Shown: positions 27,027-35,528, counted from the first letter of the stretch. The stretch: 64,000 bases of DNA from Pseudomonas fluvialis (GCF_002234375.1 NZ_NMQV01000005.1:62001-126000), one strand, 5' to 3'. Notes: a model not told the origin generated them from the sequence alone. Numbers and translations are program-made.

Positions 27027-27070
27027 TGCGACAGGTATCCATCACCCGATCAATGCCGGGTAGATTAGAC
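27016..27070 (+). promoter_or_regulatory. Three candidate NorR enhancer sites (GT-N7-AC)
   Basis: GT-N7-AC elements occur at 27016-27026 (GTCAATTCCAC), 27035-27045 (GTATCCATCAC) and 27060-27070 (GTAGATTAGAC). Three such sites are the arrangement known upstream of E. coli norVW. They lie about 105-160 bases before the sigma54 start point of ytfE; the first overlaps the norR start codon. Confidence 0.6.
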
Positions 27071-27090
27071 CTGCTCCGCGCGACACCACC

Positions 27091-27104
27091 TTGATCGCCA
27101 TCAA
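27091..27104. promoter_or_regulatory. ANR/DNR box between norR and ytfE
   Basis: TTGAT-CGCC-ATCAA is a perfect consensus match. For ytfE no -10 sits at class II spacing. For norR, a start at about 27056 would put the box at -41.5 with a -10-like TAATCT at 27067-27062, so DNR may drive norR. Direction is inference. Confidence 0.65.
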
Positions 27105-27148
27105 GCCGCTTCCCGGCAAGGCGCAGCCGCTCTGGGCCAGGCCTTACA

Positions 27149-27164
27149 CGGCACAGTCCTTGCG
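27149..27164 (+). promoter_or_regulatory. Sigma54 promoter of ytfE
   Basis: CGGCACAGTCCTTGCG contains GG (27150-27151) and GC (27162-27163) separated by exactly 10 bases, as required for -24/-12 promoters (TGGCAC-N5-TTGC). The start would be about 27175, 30 bases before the ytfE ATG. Confidence 0.7.
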
Positions 27165-27204
27165 ATGGACAACGTTCTTGTCCGTCACCTACGAGGGCTG
27201 CGCG

Positions 27205-27864
27205 ATGCGCGAACAGTTGCTGCAACAAACCCTGGGCCAGTTGGCCAGCCAGATCCCCGGCGCGACGCGCCTGTTCCGTGAACATCAGCTGGATTTCTGC
27301 TGTGGCGGCCAGCACACCCTGGAGCAGGCCTGCCAGCAGCCCGGCCTGAACCGCGAACAGCTGCTTGAGGCGCTGCAGGCCCTCAGCCAGCAGCCGGGTA
27401 GCGACCAGGACTGGCAGGCCACCGCCACGCCGGCGCTGATCGACCACCTGCTGACCCGCTACCACGCCCGCCATCGCCAGCAGTTCGAGGAACTGATCCG
27501 CCTGGCCAGCCGTGTCGAGCAGGTACACGCGGCCAGCGGCGACTGCCCACATGGCCTGACCGATTTTCTGCATGAAATGCGCGAAGCACTGGAGAGCCAC
27601 ATGATGAAGGAAGAGCAGATTCTCTTCCCCATGCTGCTGCAGGGTGCGGGCAGGATGGCCGGCGGGCCGATCTCGGTGATGCGCTTCGAGCATGACCAGC
27701 ACGGCGACGCGCTGGCCGAACTGAGCACGCTGACCAACGACATGCAACCACCCGCGGGCGCCTGCAATACCTGGCGGGCGCTGTACCGCGGGCTGGATGA
27801 ACTGCGCAACGACCTGCTGCAGCACATCCACCTGGAGAACGACATCCTCTTCCTGCGCAGCTGA
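27205..27864 (+). CDS. ytfE: Di-iron Fe-S cluster repair protein YtfE/DnrN (ScdA)
   Basis: A 219-residue RIC protein that repairs NO- or oxidant-damaged iron-sulfur clusters. The start is MREQLLQQTLGQLASQ at 27205. The N-terminal DFCCGG (Cys32-Cys33) and the hemerythrin-like di-iron domain follow, with His/Glu ligands in YHARHRQQ, ESHMMKEEQILFP, MRFEHDQHGD and HIHLENDILF. In P. stutzeri the orthologue is called dnrN. The NorR sites and sigma54 promoter upstream point to NO induction. Confidence 0.93.
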   Translation: MREQLLQQTLGQLASQIPGATRLFREHQLDFCCGGQHTLEQACQQPGLNREQLLEALQALSQQPGSDQDWQATATPALIDHLLTRYHARHRQQFEELIRLASRVEQVHAASGDCPHGLTDFLHEMREALESHMMKEEQILFPMLLQGAGRMAGGPISVMRFEHDQHGDALAELSTLTNDMQPPAGACNTWRALYRGLDELRNDLLQHIHLENDILFLRS

Positions 27865-27883
27865 TCAGCACAGCCCGCACGCG

Positions 27884-27921
27884 CATGACCCGCGGCCCGC
27901 TCCTGCGAGCTGCGGGTCATG
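27884..27921. terminator. Hairpin between convergent ytfE and acyl-CoA dehydrogenase
   Basis: CATGACCCGC (27884-27893) pairs with GCGGGTCATG (27912-27921), extendable to 13 bp. It lies between two convergent stops and probably serves both directions. No T-tract is present. Confidence 0.55.
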
Positions 27922-27927
27922 TTGCCC

Positions 27928-29175
27928 TCAATAGTGCGGCGGCGTCAGGTAGGCAGCCGCACTGCCCAGTCGCTCGGCACTGTCCTTGAGTTCCATGCGC
28001 GCAATGCTGCGCAGGTGCACTTCGTCCGGGCCGTCGGCAAAGCGCAACGAACGGCCGAACACATACAGATCAGCCAGCGGAGTGTCCGGTGTCAGGCCCA
28101 TGGCACCAAATACCTGCATGGCCCGGTCAACCACCCGCGCATGCATGCGCGGCACGATGGCCTTGATCATGGCGATTTCCTTGCGCGCCGCCTTGGCCCC
28201 CACCGCATCGATCATCCAGGCGGCCTTGAGCACCAGCAGGCGGGCCTGCTCGATCTCGATACGCGACTCGGCGATCCAGTCGCTGATATTGCTGTACTGG
28301 CTGAGGTAACGACCGAAGGTCTTGCGTTCCTGGCAACGTTCGAGCATCAGCTCCAGGGCCAGCTCGGCCATGCCGATCGAACGCATGCAGTGGTGGATGC
28401 GTCCCGGCCCCAGGCGCGCCTGGGCCATCATGAAACCATCGCCTTCGCGGCCCAGCAAATTGCTGGCCGGCACGCGCACGTCCTTGAGCAGCAGTTCGCT
28501 GTGACCTTCCGGCGACAGGTGGTTGAGTACCGGGATATTGCGCAGCAGTTGCACCCCCGGCGTATCGAACGGCACCAGGATCATGCTCTGCTGACGGTGT
28601 GCCTCGCCGTCCGGGTCGGTCTTGCCCATCACGATCAGCACCTTGCAGTTGGGGTGCGAGGCATTGGTGATGAACCACTTGCGGCCGTTAATGACGTAAT
28701 CGTCACCGTCGCGGCGGATCAGCGTCTGGATGTTCGCGGCATCCGAAGAGGGCACGTCCGGCTCGGTCATGGCAAAGGCCGAGCGGATCTCGCCATTGAG
28801 CAGCGGCACCAGCCAGCGCTCACGCTGCTCGGGGCTGGCAAACATGTGCAGCAGCTCCATGTTGCCGGTGTCCGGGGCATTGCAGTTGAAGACTTCCGAG
28901 GCCCAGCTGACACGCCCCATGATTTCCGCCAGCGGCGCATATTCCAGGTTGCTCAGGCGAGTGCCCGGCTCATCGTCATGCAGTGACGGCAAGAACAAAT
29001 TCCACAGTCCCTCGGCACGCGCCAGCGCCTTGAGGTCGTCCATGAACGACACCGGGTACTGCCCGGCCTGCACCTCCTGATGCCACTGGCCGATGCGCGG
29101 CACGATGTGCGCATCCATGAAGTCGCGCAGCTGGCGACGCAAGGCTTCCACTTTGCTGCTGTAGGCAAATTCCAT
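27928..29175 (-). CDS. Acyl-CoA dehydrogenase (ACAD10/11-like)
   Basis: A 415-residue FAD acyl-CoA dehydrogenase oxidising acyl-CoA to enoyl-CoA. The start is MEFAYSSKVEALRRQL at 29175. Family motifs include FAMTEPDVPSSDAANI (FAD/substrate region), GRKWFITNAS, ERKTFGRYLSQYSNI, QVFGAMGLTPDTPL and the C-terminal FADGPDEVHLRSIAR. It sits inside the nitrogen-oxide gene block with no evident functional link. Substrate chain type cannot be read from the sequence. Confidence 0.88.
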   Translation of the reverse strand: MEFAYSSKVEALRRQLRDFMDAHIVPRIGQWHQEVQAGQYPVSFMDDLKALARAEGLWNLFLPSLHDDEPGTRLSNLEYAPLAEIMGRVSWASEVFNCNAPDTGNMELLHMFASPEQRERWLVPLLNGEIRSAFAMTEPDVPSSDAANIQTLIRRDGDDYVINGRKWFITNASHPNCKVLIVMGKTDPDGEAHRQQSMILVPFDTPGVQLLRNIPVLNHLSPEGHSELLLKDVRVPASNLLGREGDGFMMAQARLGPGRIHHCMRSIGMAELALELMLERCQERKTFGRYLSQYSNISDWIAESRIEIEQARLLVLKAAWMIDAVGAKAARKEIAMIKAIVPRMHARVVDRAMQVFGAMGLTPDTPLADLYVFGRSLRFADGPDEVHLRSIARMELKDSAERLGSAAAYLTPPHY

Positions 29176-29341
29176 GAGACAGACCCCTGACTGGCGAAAG
29201 GATGGGCGAACAGCCCTCATGGACTACAGCCTAGGCGCTGACCGCGCCCTACAACAGCTAGTTGCCGTCGCTGAATCGCCCGTCATAAGCAAGCCTGCAA
29301 CTGCACGCCACCTTGATCTGGGTCATTGTCGGCAGGGCCGC

Positions 29342-29779
29342 TCAGGCAAACACGAACAATCCCTTGGCCAGCAAGACAATCAGCACCATCTGCGCCAGCA
29401 CGGCATACAGCAGCCGTGCCTCGCGGCGCGCAGTCATCTGCCCGCTGCGGCGCAGCCAGGCCAGCGCGCCATAGTGAACGACGATGCTCAGCGCCAGGCC
29501 AATCTTCAGCCACAGCAGCAACCCCGCCAGCACCTCGGGGGCTGCTCCCAGCAGGCTGCGGTAGTGCCAGGCCAGGTAGAAGCCGGCGCCATACAGCAGG
29601 CCGACCACCCAATGCAGCAACTGCCGGGTGCGTGCCGCCAGGGCCAGCTCCGCGGTCTGGCGCTGCGTATCGGACAGCCCCCGCAAGGCCGCCGGCATGA
29701 TCAGCAGCTGATAGAACAGCGTGCCGAAGAAGGCGATGGCGGCCAGCAGGTGAACGCTCTTGATCAACCAGAACAACAT
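29342..29779 (-). CDS. CopD-like four-helix membrane protein
   Basis: A 145-residue protein with about four membrane helices (8-30, 52-72, 82-104, 120-143), starting MLFWLIKSVHLLAAIAFFG. The H in VHLLAAIAFFGTLFYQLLIMP resembles CopD/YkoY-type haem or copper membrane domains. It follows nnrS by 21 bp and is probably cotranscribed. A role linked to NnrS in NO metabolism is inferred. Confidence 0.7.
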   Translation of the reverse strand: MLFWLIKSVHLLAAIAFFGTLFYQLLIMPAALRGLSDTQRQTAELALAARTRQLLHWVVGLLYGAGFYLAWHYRSLLGAAPEVLAGLLLWLKIGLALSIVVHYGALAWLRRSGQMTARREARLLYAVLAQMVLIVLLAKGLFVFA

Positions 29780-29800
29780 GCCCGCCCTCCCCGTTCGCCG

Positions 29801-30991
29801 TCAGCCTGGATGGCCGTCCACCCGTGGCCGACACAACATCGGCGCATACAGGCCCAGATAGATCAGCAGCGCCGCGGCCCAGCAGAGCATGGCCAGCCAC
29901 AGGCTGAGCGCCGGCCATACCTCGACCAGCAACACGCGCACCAGCGCCGCCACGTTGAGCAGGATGAACCCCGCCGCCATGCCGCGTGGCAGTACCAGTG
30001 GCCGCCCGGTATGGCCCAGGCTGACCCGCGCCAGCATGGCCAGAATCAGCCCGGCCATGCTGCCCACGGTCAGCGCGTGCAGGGGCGGGCTGGCATTGCC
30101 GAGCAGCCCGGCATGCCACAGCGCCATGCCCAAGCAGGCCAGCACCAGCCAGGCATAGGCCAAGTGCAGCGACCACAACAGCGGCACGCGAAGCAGGCCT
30201 GGGTCGAACCAACGCACCAGGCGAATGGCATGCCCTACGCCGAGCGCCAGGAACACTACCGCCACCAGCCAACTGGCCTGCAAAGCCACACCACTGACAT
30301 GCAGTACGGCCACCAGCAGGCTGCCCAGCAACAACGCCCAGTCCAGTTTCGGCCAGGCCGCTACCTGCTGCACACGGCCCAGGCCACGCTGGGTAAAGAA
30401 GGGAATCACCCGGCCACCGATCAGCCCCATCAGCGCCGCCACCAGCCACACCGCGCCGAGCGCCCCCTGGCGCTGCCAGGCATCATTGGCCTGCCAGACA
30501 CCCAGCAGATTGACCGCGTCGGCCAAGGCCAGCAGCAGCAGGACCACCACGATGGGATAGTTGCGCGTCTGGCGCACCGCCCAGAGCATGCGCCCCAGGG
30601 TCAGCGCGACCAGCACGAAGAAGCCGACATTCAGCAGTACCAGCAGCGCGCCGGGCACCAGCGGCAACCAGGCCAGGCGTGCCGCCAGCCACACCAGCAC
30701 CAGCAACAGCAGCGGACGGCCGCTGGGCGCGGCCTGGCCGGTCCAGGTTTGCCCGGCGGTGAGCAGGAAACCGGCAATGATCGCACCGGCAAAACCGAAC
30801 ACCAGTTCGTGGCGGTGCCAGGCCAGCCAGCCACCACTCGGCTGCAGGCTACCCAGGTGGCCGAACAGGCCAAGTATCCACAACGGTACGGCGAGCAGCG
30901 CCAGCACGCTGCCGAGCAGGAAAAAAGGACGGAAACCCAGGCGCAGCAAGGGCGGGATCATCAGGGCTTTGCGTTTATCGATAATCTGCAT
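29801..30991 (-). CDS. nnrS: NnrS family haem- and copper-containing membrane protein
   Basis: A 396-residue protein with about 12 membrane helices, starting MQIIDKRKALMIPPLLRLGFRPFFLLG, where LGFRPFFL is the NnrS signature. His in WHRHELVFGFAGAIIAGFLLTA and in ALTVGSMAGLILAMLARVSLGHTGRPL are family hallmarks. NnrS is linked to resistance to NO and Fe-dinitrosyl stress and is commonly DNR-regulated. No clear DNR box precedes it here; only a GTCAA half-site is near 31088. Confidence 0.92.
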   Translation of the reverse strand: MQIIDKRKALMIPPLLRLGFRPFFLLGSVLALLAVPLWILGLFGHLGSLQPSGGWLAWHRHELVFGFAGAIIAGFLLTAGQTWTGQAAPSGRPLLLLVLVWLAARLAWLPLVPGALLVLLNVGFFVLVALTLGRMLWAVRQTRNYPIVVVLLLLALADAVNLLGVWQANDAWQRQGALGAVWLVAALMGLIGGRVIPFFTQRGLGRVQQVAAWPKLDWALLLGSLLVAVLHVSGVALQASWLVAVVFLALGVGHAIRLVRWFDPGLLRVPLLWSLHLAYAWLVLACLGMALWHAGLLGNASPPLHALTVGSMAGLILAMLARVSLGHTGRPLVLPRGMAAGFILLNVAALVRVLLVEVWPALSLWLAMLCWAAALLIYLGLYAPMLCRPRVDGHPG

Positions 30992-31140
30992 CGCAATTCC
31001 AACCAGGTACGAATGAGGCGGCGCGAGCGGCCGGCCAGCGACAGGCTGTCGCAGGGTTAGGATCACCCCTGGCCAGGTCGCCGGCCATGCGTGAGGTCAA
31101 GAAACTTCCTCAGCGCGGACAGTTTATCCGACTAATGCAC

Positions 31141-32262
31141 TCAGTTATCACCTCGATCAGCCTGCGCCTGCTGCAAATGCTCGACCAGCGCACGCAGAAA
31201 GCGTGCCGCCTCGCCGCCGGTAGCCACCCGGTGATCAAAGGTCAACGATAGCGGCAGCACGGCATGCACCTCGGCACGCCCGGCGCAGGCCACCACTTCA
31301 TCACGGATCCCCCCGGCGCCGACGATCGCCACCTGCGGCGGCAGCACCACCGGATTGGCGTAGCGACCGAACAGCGTGCCGAAATTGGACAGGGTCAGCG
31401 TGGCACCCTGCATTTCCTGCGGCGGAATGCTGCGGGCCTGCACATCGGCCCGCAGGCGTGCGATCCCCTCGCGCAGGTCGGCGGCGCTGCGTCGGCCGAC
31501 ATCGCGCAACACCGGCACGAACAGCCCGTCCGGGGTATCCACGGCGATCCCCAGATCAAGCTGGGCATGCTGGCGCAGGCTCAGCGTGCGCCCGTCGAAC
31601 CAACTGTTGAGCAGCGGCTCGACCTGGCAGGCGTGGGCGATCGCCTGGGCCAGACGCACCAGCGGATCACGTGCCTGCCCCCACTGCTGCAGGTCGGCAT
31701 CGCCAAACAGGGTGACCGGCACCACTTCGGCATGCGAACGCACCATGTTCAGCGCCATGCTGCGCCGTACTCCGCGTAGCCGCTCACCGGCAAACGCCGC
31801 CTGCTGTTGCGCCGCCGCTTCGACATCGGCACGACTGATCAGCCCATCCGTACCGCTGCCGCTCAGCCCCTCCAGGGCCACGCCGAGCTGCCGCGCCAGC
31901 TGGCGTACTGCCGGCGTGGCGCGTGGCGCGGCAAAGGCGCGGCTGCTCGCGGCAGCACCAATACAGAAGTCATCGCTCTGCTGGCTGTCGCCGCCCTGCA
32001 GGTTGCCAACCACGGTGGCCGCCTCGCCTTCGCCCTGGTAGGCCAGCAGCGGCTCGCCGACATGCAGGATGTCGCCGGGCGCACCAAAGGTCTGCAGCAC
32101 TTCGCCGGCATAGGGCGCGGGAATATCGACAATCGCCTTGGCGGTCTCCACTGACACCAGCAACTGATCGGCCTGTACCTGATCGCCCGCCTGTACATGC
32201 CAGGCGACGATCTCCGCTTCCTGCAGGCCTTCGCCCAGGTCGGGCAGTTTGAAATATTTCAT
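31141..32262 (-). CDS. 2-oxoacid dehydrogenase E2, branched-chain type
   Basis: A 373-residue dihydrolipoamide acyltransferase. One lipoyl domain has Lys42 in VETAKAIVDI, a peripheral-subunit-binding domain is at about 112-150 (ATPAVRQLARQLGV), and a catalytic domain ends SLTFDHRVATGGEAARFL. The catalytic His is 344, but the usual Asp of DHRxxDG is Thr348. It is the last gene of the ldh-like/E1/E2 operon. The substrate is probably a branched-chain 2-oxoacid, by analogy with leucine-dehydrogenase-linked clusters in Pseudomonas. Confidence 0.85.
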   Translation of the reverse strand: MKYFKLPDLGEGLQEAEIVAWHVQAGDQVQADQLLVSVETAKAIVDIPAPYAGEVLQTFGAPGDILHVGEPLLAYQGEGEAATVVGNLQGGDSQQSDDFCIGAAASSRAFAAPRATPAVRQLARQLGVALEGLSGSGTDGLISRADVEAAAQQQAAFAGERLRGVRRSMALNMVRSHAEVVPVTLFGDADLQQWGQARDPLVRLAQAIAHACQVEPLLNSWFDGRTLSLRQHAQLDLGIAVDTPDGLFVPVLRDVGRRSAADLREGIARLRADVQARSIPPQEMQGATLTLSNFGTLFGRYANPVVLPPQVAIVGAGGIRDEVVACAGRAEVHAVLPLSLTFDHRVATGGEAARFLRALVEHLQQAQADRGDN

Positions 32263-32283
32263 CGGTAGCCTCCCGGGGTTCGT

Positions 32284-33273
32284 TCAGGGCTGCGCGAGCA
32301 GTTGGCGGCAAGCCGCGACGATGTCCGCCACGCTGTGCATGTACAGCGGTTCCAGGCGATACAGCGGCGGTGGGATATCCGCCGCGGCCAGGCGCTGGAT
32401 CGGTGCCTGCAGGTCGAGGAAACAACGCTCATACAGGCTGGCGGCTATTTCCGCGCCCAGGCCGGCGCTCTGCGGCGCTTCCTGGACGATCAGGCAACGC
32501 CCGGTCTTGCGTACCGAGGCTTCCAGGCTGGCCATATCCAGCGGCTTGAGGCAGGCCACATCGAGCAACTCCACGGATACCCCCTGCTCGGCCAGCTGCC
32601 GGCTGGCCTGCAGACATTCGTGGATGCTCGCGCCCCAGCTGAGCAGGGTCAGGTCGCTGCCCTCGCGCAGGGTGAAACAGCTGTCCAGCGGCAGGCGCCG
32701 GCCATCGTCAGACAACGGCTGCGGGTTCATCCGGTACAGCCGGGTGGGTTCGAGAAACAGCACCGGGTCCGGGTCATCGATGGCCGCCAGCAGCAGCCCA
32801 TAGGCGCGTGCCGGCGAGGACGGCACCACCACGCGTAGCCCGGGAATATGCGCAAACAGCGCCTCCACCGCTTCGCTGTGATGTTCCGGCGCACGAATCC
32901 CCGCGCCCATCGGGCTGCGTACTACCAGCGGGCAACTCAAGCGCCCGCGGGTGCGATTGCGCAGGCGACTGGCGTGCGAAATCAGGTGTTCCATGGCCGC
33001 ATAGATGAAACCGAGGAACTGGATTTCCAGCACCGGCCGCAGCCCCTGCGCCGCCATACCCACGGCAACCCCGGCGAGCATGGTCTCGGCCAGCGGGCTG
33101 TCGATCACCCGCCGCGCACCAAAGGCCTCGCGCAGACCGGCGGTGGCGCGGAACACCCCGCCATTGACGCCAACATCCTCGCCCAGCACCAGCACCTCGG
33201 GGTCGTCACGCATGGCGCGGTGCAGCGCCAGGTTGACCGCTTCCAGCAGGCTGTAACGCGTCGTGTCATTCAT
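32284..33273 (-). CDS. 2-oxoacid dehydrogenase E1 beta subunit
   Basis: A 329-residue transketolase-like subunit starting MNDTTRYSLLEAVNLAL at 33273. Motifs are VLGEDVGVNGGVFRATAGL, FGARRVIDSPLAE and the C-terminal ECLQASRQLAEQGVSVELLDVACLKPLD. It forms the alpha2beta2 E1 with the upstream gene, overlapping it by 8 bp. It is closer to branched-chain and acetoin E1 beta than to AceE. Confidence 0.9.
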   Translation of the reverse strand: MNDTTRYSLLEAVNLALHRAMRDDPEVLVLGEDVGVNGGVFRATAGLREAFGARRVIDSPLAETMLAGVAVGMAAQGLRPVLEIQFLGFIYAAMEHLISHASRLRNRTRGRLSCPLVVRSPMGAGIRAPEHHSEAVEALFAHIPGLRVVVPSSPARAYGLLLAAIDDPDPVLFLEPTRLYRMNPQPLSDDGRRLPLDSCFTLREGSDLTLLSWGASIHECLQASRQLAEQGVSVELLDVACLKPLDMASLEASVRKTGRCLIVQEAPQSAGLGAEIAASLYERCFLDLQAPIQRLAAADIPPPLYRLEPLYMHSVADIVAACRQLLAQP

Positions 33274-34366
33274 CGACAGGCCCTCCGGCGGGACGCTGCG
33301 CCATGCGCTCGCGCCAGGCATCGCGCTGCTCGGCCAGAGCCGCCGGCCAGCGTGCATAGACGTGTTCGAAGAGACTTTCCGGGCTGGGCGCGGTGATGGC
33401 GTCGAAACGTGCCACCGCCGCCTCGATACGCGCCTGGCAGTCGGCCACGCAGGCCTGTTCGTGCGCCTCGTCCCAGGCCCCCCGCGCGGCCAGAAAACGC
33501 TGCAGGCGGCGCAGCGGCTCGGCCTCCCAGGCCTGGCGCACCTGCGCACTGTCGCGGTAACGGCTGGCATCGTCGGCAGTGGTGTGATCGCCCAGGCGGT
33601 AACTGAGGCACTCCACCAGGCTCGGGCCCTTGCCCTGGCGGGCACGCTGCAGGGCACGGCCCAGGCACTCGTGGAGGGCCAGCACATCGTTGCCATCCAC
33701 CTGCTCACCGGGAATCCCCGCGCCCAGGGCCTTTTGCGCCAGCGTGGCAGCCGCGCACTGCAAATGGCGCGGCACCGAAATGGCCCACTGGTTGTTGTTG
33801 ACCACGAATACCACCGGCAACTGCCAGGCACCGGCCACGTTGAGTGCTTCGAGAAAATCGCCCTTGCTGGTCGCCCCGTCGCCGCAGGTGGTCACCGCGA
33901 CCCGGGCCTGGCCGCGGATACGAAATGCCGAGGCCACGCCACAGGCATGCAGGGCCTGGGTGGCAATCGGCACGCAGGGCGGAAAATCCTCGGCCACCGC
34001 CGGGTCGGCATAGGCGCTGCCACGTTCGTCACCGCCCCAGTAGAGGAGGATTTCCTCCATGCGCACCCCGCGCAGCAACTGCACGGCGGTATCCCGGTAA
34101 TAGGGCACCAGCACATCCTCGGCGTGCATCAGGCTGCCCAGTACCACGCCAATCGCCTCCTGGCCGAGGGTTGGCGCATAGGTGCCGATACGCCCGGTGC
34201 GCTGCAGCGCCACGGCTTTCTGGTCGAACAGACGGGTCAGCAACATCTGCCGGTACAGCACGCGCAGTTGCTCGGTATTCTCGGCGCAGGCCGGCAGCTC
34301 GCCCAGCGGCTGGCCATCGGCTTGCAGATAGCGGGTCAGAGGGACCTGCGGTTGCACGAAGGGCAT
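33266..34366 (-). CDS. 2-oxoacid dehydrogenase E1 alpha subunit (TPP)
   Basis: A 366-residue thiamine-diphosphate subunit starting MPFVQPQVPLTRYLQADG at 34366. The TPP motif is CGDGATSKGDFLEALNVAG, ending VVNNNQWAIS, and the phosphorylation-loop-like YRLGDHTTADDASRYR is typical of branched-chain E1 alpha. It is the first of three dehydrogenase genes after the ldh-like gene. No E3 gene is in the window, so E3 must be shared. Confidence 0.9.
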   Translation of the reverse strand: MPFVQPQVPLTRYLQADGQPLGELPACAENTEQLRVLYRQMLLTRLFDQKAVALQRTGRIGTYAPTLGQEAIGVVLGSLMHAEDVLVPYYRDTAVQLLRGVRMEEILLYWGGDERGSAYADPAVAEDFPPCVPIATQALHACGVASAFRIRGQARVAVTTCGDGATSKGDFLEALNVAGAWQLPVVFVVNNNQWAISVPRHLQCAAATLAQKALGAGIPGEQVDGNDVLALHECLGRALQRARQGKGPSLVECLSYRLGDHTTADDASRYRDSAQVRQAWEAEPLRRLQRFLAARGAWDEAHEQACVADCQARIEAAVARFDAITAPSPESLFEHVYARWPAALAEQRDAWRERMAQRPAGGPVDE

Positions 34367-34416
34367 AACGACACCTCCCACGGCAAGGGCCAAGCGCCGG
34401 GTAGGCGCTGAGCCGA

Positions 34417-34432
34417 TTACCCACCTGGGTAA
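34417..34432. repeat. Operator-like palindrome before the E1-E2 operon
   Basis: TTACCCA-CC-TGGGTAA is a 7-bp perfect dyad 51 bases upstream of the E1 alpha ATG. It could be a regulator site or a small hairpin. No regulator gene is adjacent. Confidence 0.4.
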
Positions 34433-34457
34433 GGCGGGCCGGGTATGGCGCGACACT

Positions 34458-34502
34458 CAATAGGGCGTTGCACAACACGCGACGTTGTTTAACGGCCTAT
34501 TG
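34458..34502 (-). repeat. Imperfect inverted repeat at the end of the ldh-like gene
   Basis: CAATAGG/CCTATTG ends (7 bp) continue into CGTT/AACG and ACAAC/GTTGT with two mismatched interruptions, making a 45-nt hairpin that includes the ldh-like stop codon. It may attenuate read-through into the E1 genes. Confidence 0.45.
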
Positions 34503-35528
34503 CTGCGCCGCGCCGTGCAGCAGCGCCTCGGCACGCGCCACGGCAATGCGCGTTGGCGAACAGTTGTGTGCCTGTGCCTGGGCGTAGATGTCGGTCAAGC
34601 GTAGTCCGATCTGCGCCAGTTCGGCGGTCAGTCGGCTGGCCGGCTCCCCCAGGTAATGCAGGGCGGTATGCAGGAGCGCACCGATGTTGATGACGAAATC
34701 CGGGGCCAGCAGGATGCCACGCGCTGCCAATTCCTCGGCCAGCTCGGGAGCGGCCAGCAAGCCATCGACCGCACCAGCCACTGCCGCGCAGCGCAGGCCA
34801 GCGACGCGCCGACTGTCCAGCAGGCCCTGCCCGCTGCAAGGCACCAGCAGGTCACAGGGGCTGGCCAGCAACACCTCGCTCTCCAGCACCCGCGCACCCA
34901 GCTCGTCTTGCGCCAGTTCCAGGCGCCCCGCATCCGCATCGCTGACCAGCAGTTCCACGCCAGCGGCTGCCAGCTGTGCGGCCAACGCCCAGCCGAGGTC
35001 GTCGAGGCCATGCACGGCTACGCGCAAGCCACTCAGGTCGTCACTGCCCAGGCGTGCCATGGCCGTGGCACGAATAGCGGCGAACACACCCAGCGCACCG
35101 TGCAGGGCCGGCTCACCCTGCGCCGAGATGCCGCCGACATAACGCGTGTATTGCGCCAGGCAGTCCATGTCGGCGCATGAACTGCCTTCATCGGCGATGC
35201 CTACCACCCGCCCGGATAGTTCATCCAGCACACGGCCAAAGGCTTCGAAGAGCTCGGCGCGGCTACGCACATGCGCGGGCCGGCGCAACCAGGCATGCCC
35301 GCCGGAAAACGGCAGGCCAGCCAGGGCAGTACGGTAGCTCATGCTGCGTGCACGTTGCAGCGTGCGCTGCAACGCCTGGTATTCATCCTCCCAGGGCAGG
35401 TAGCTGCAACCCGCCAGCGCCGGCCCCCGCTGCCCCGGCTGCACAGCGATGATCGCCTGCAGGCCGCTGCGCGGATCCTGCACCAGATGTAGCGCCTGCG
35501 CGCCGCTCGACTGCATCTGCCTGAACAT
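34497..35528 (-). CDS. Leucine-dehydrogenase-like protein lacking catalytic lysines
   Basis: A 343-residue member of the Glu/Leu/Phe/Val dehydrogenase family, starting MFRQMQSSGAQALHLV. In Bacillus leucine dehydrogenase, Lys68 and Lys80 bind and activate the substrate in MTYK...GGGK. Here the same segment reads MSYRTALAGLPFSGGHAW, giving Arg66 and His78. Asp113 (IADEG) is kept, but the NAD motif GxGNVG is VHGLDDLGWAL. The gene is otherwise intact and in an operon with a branched-chain-type dehydrogenase. It may be a non-catalytic or altered-specificity paralogue. Confidence 0.8.
   Translation of the reverse strand: MFRQMQSSGAQALHLVQDPRSGLQAIIAVQPGQRGPALAGCSYLPWEDEYQALQRTLQRARSMSYRTALAGLPFSGGHAWLRRPAHVRSRAELFEAFGRVLDELSGRVVGIADEGSSCADMDCLAQYTRYVGGISAQGEPALHGALGVFAAIRATAMARLGSDDLSGLRVAVHGLDDLGWALAAQLAAAGVELLVSDADAGRLELAQDELGARVLESEVLLASPCDLLVPCSGQGLLDSRRVAGLRCAAVAGAVDGLLAAPELAEELAARGILLAPDFVINIGALLHTALHYLGEPASRLTAELAQIGLRLTDIYAQAQAHNCSPTRIAVARAEALLHGAAQQ

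Noticed and set aside
29313..29326. ANR-like TTGAT-CTGG-GTCAT
   Set aside because: One mismatch in the second half and no matching -10 or well-placed gene start; distance to the acyl-CoA dehydrogenase is about 140 bases.
29174..31060. 628-codon plus-strand Gln/His-rich frame
   Set aside because: Antisense to nnrS and the CopD-like gene; composition typical of a shadow.
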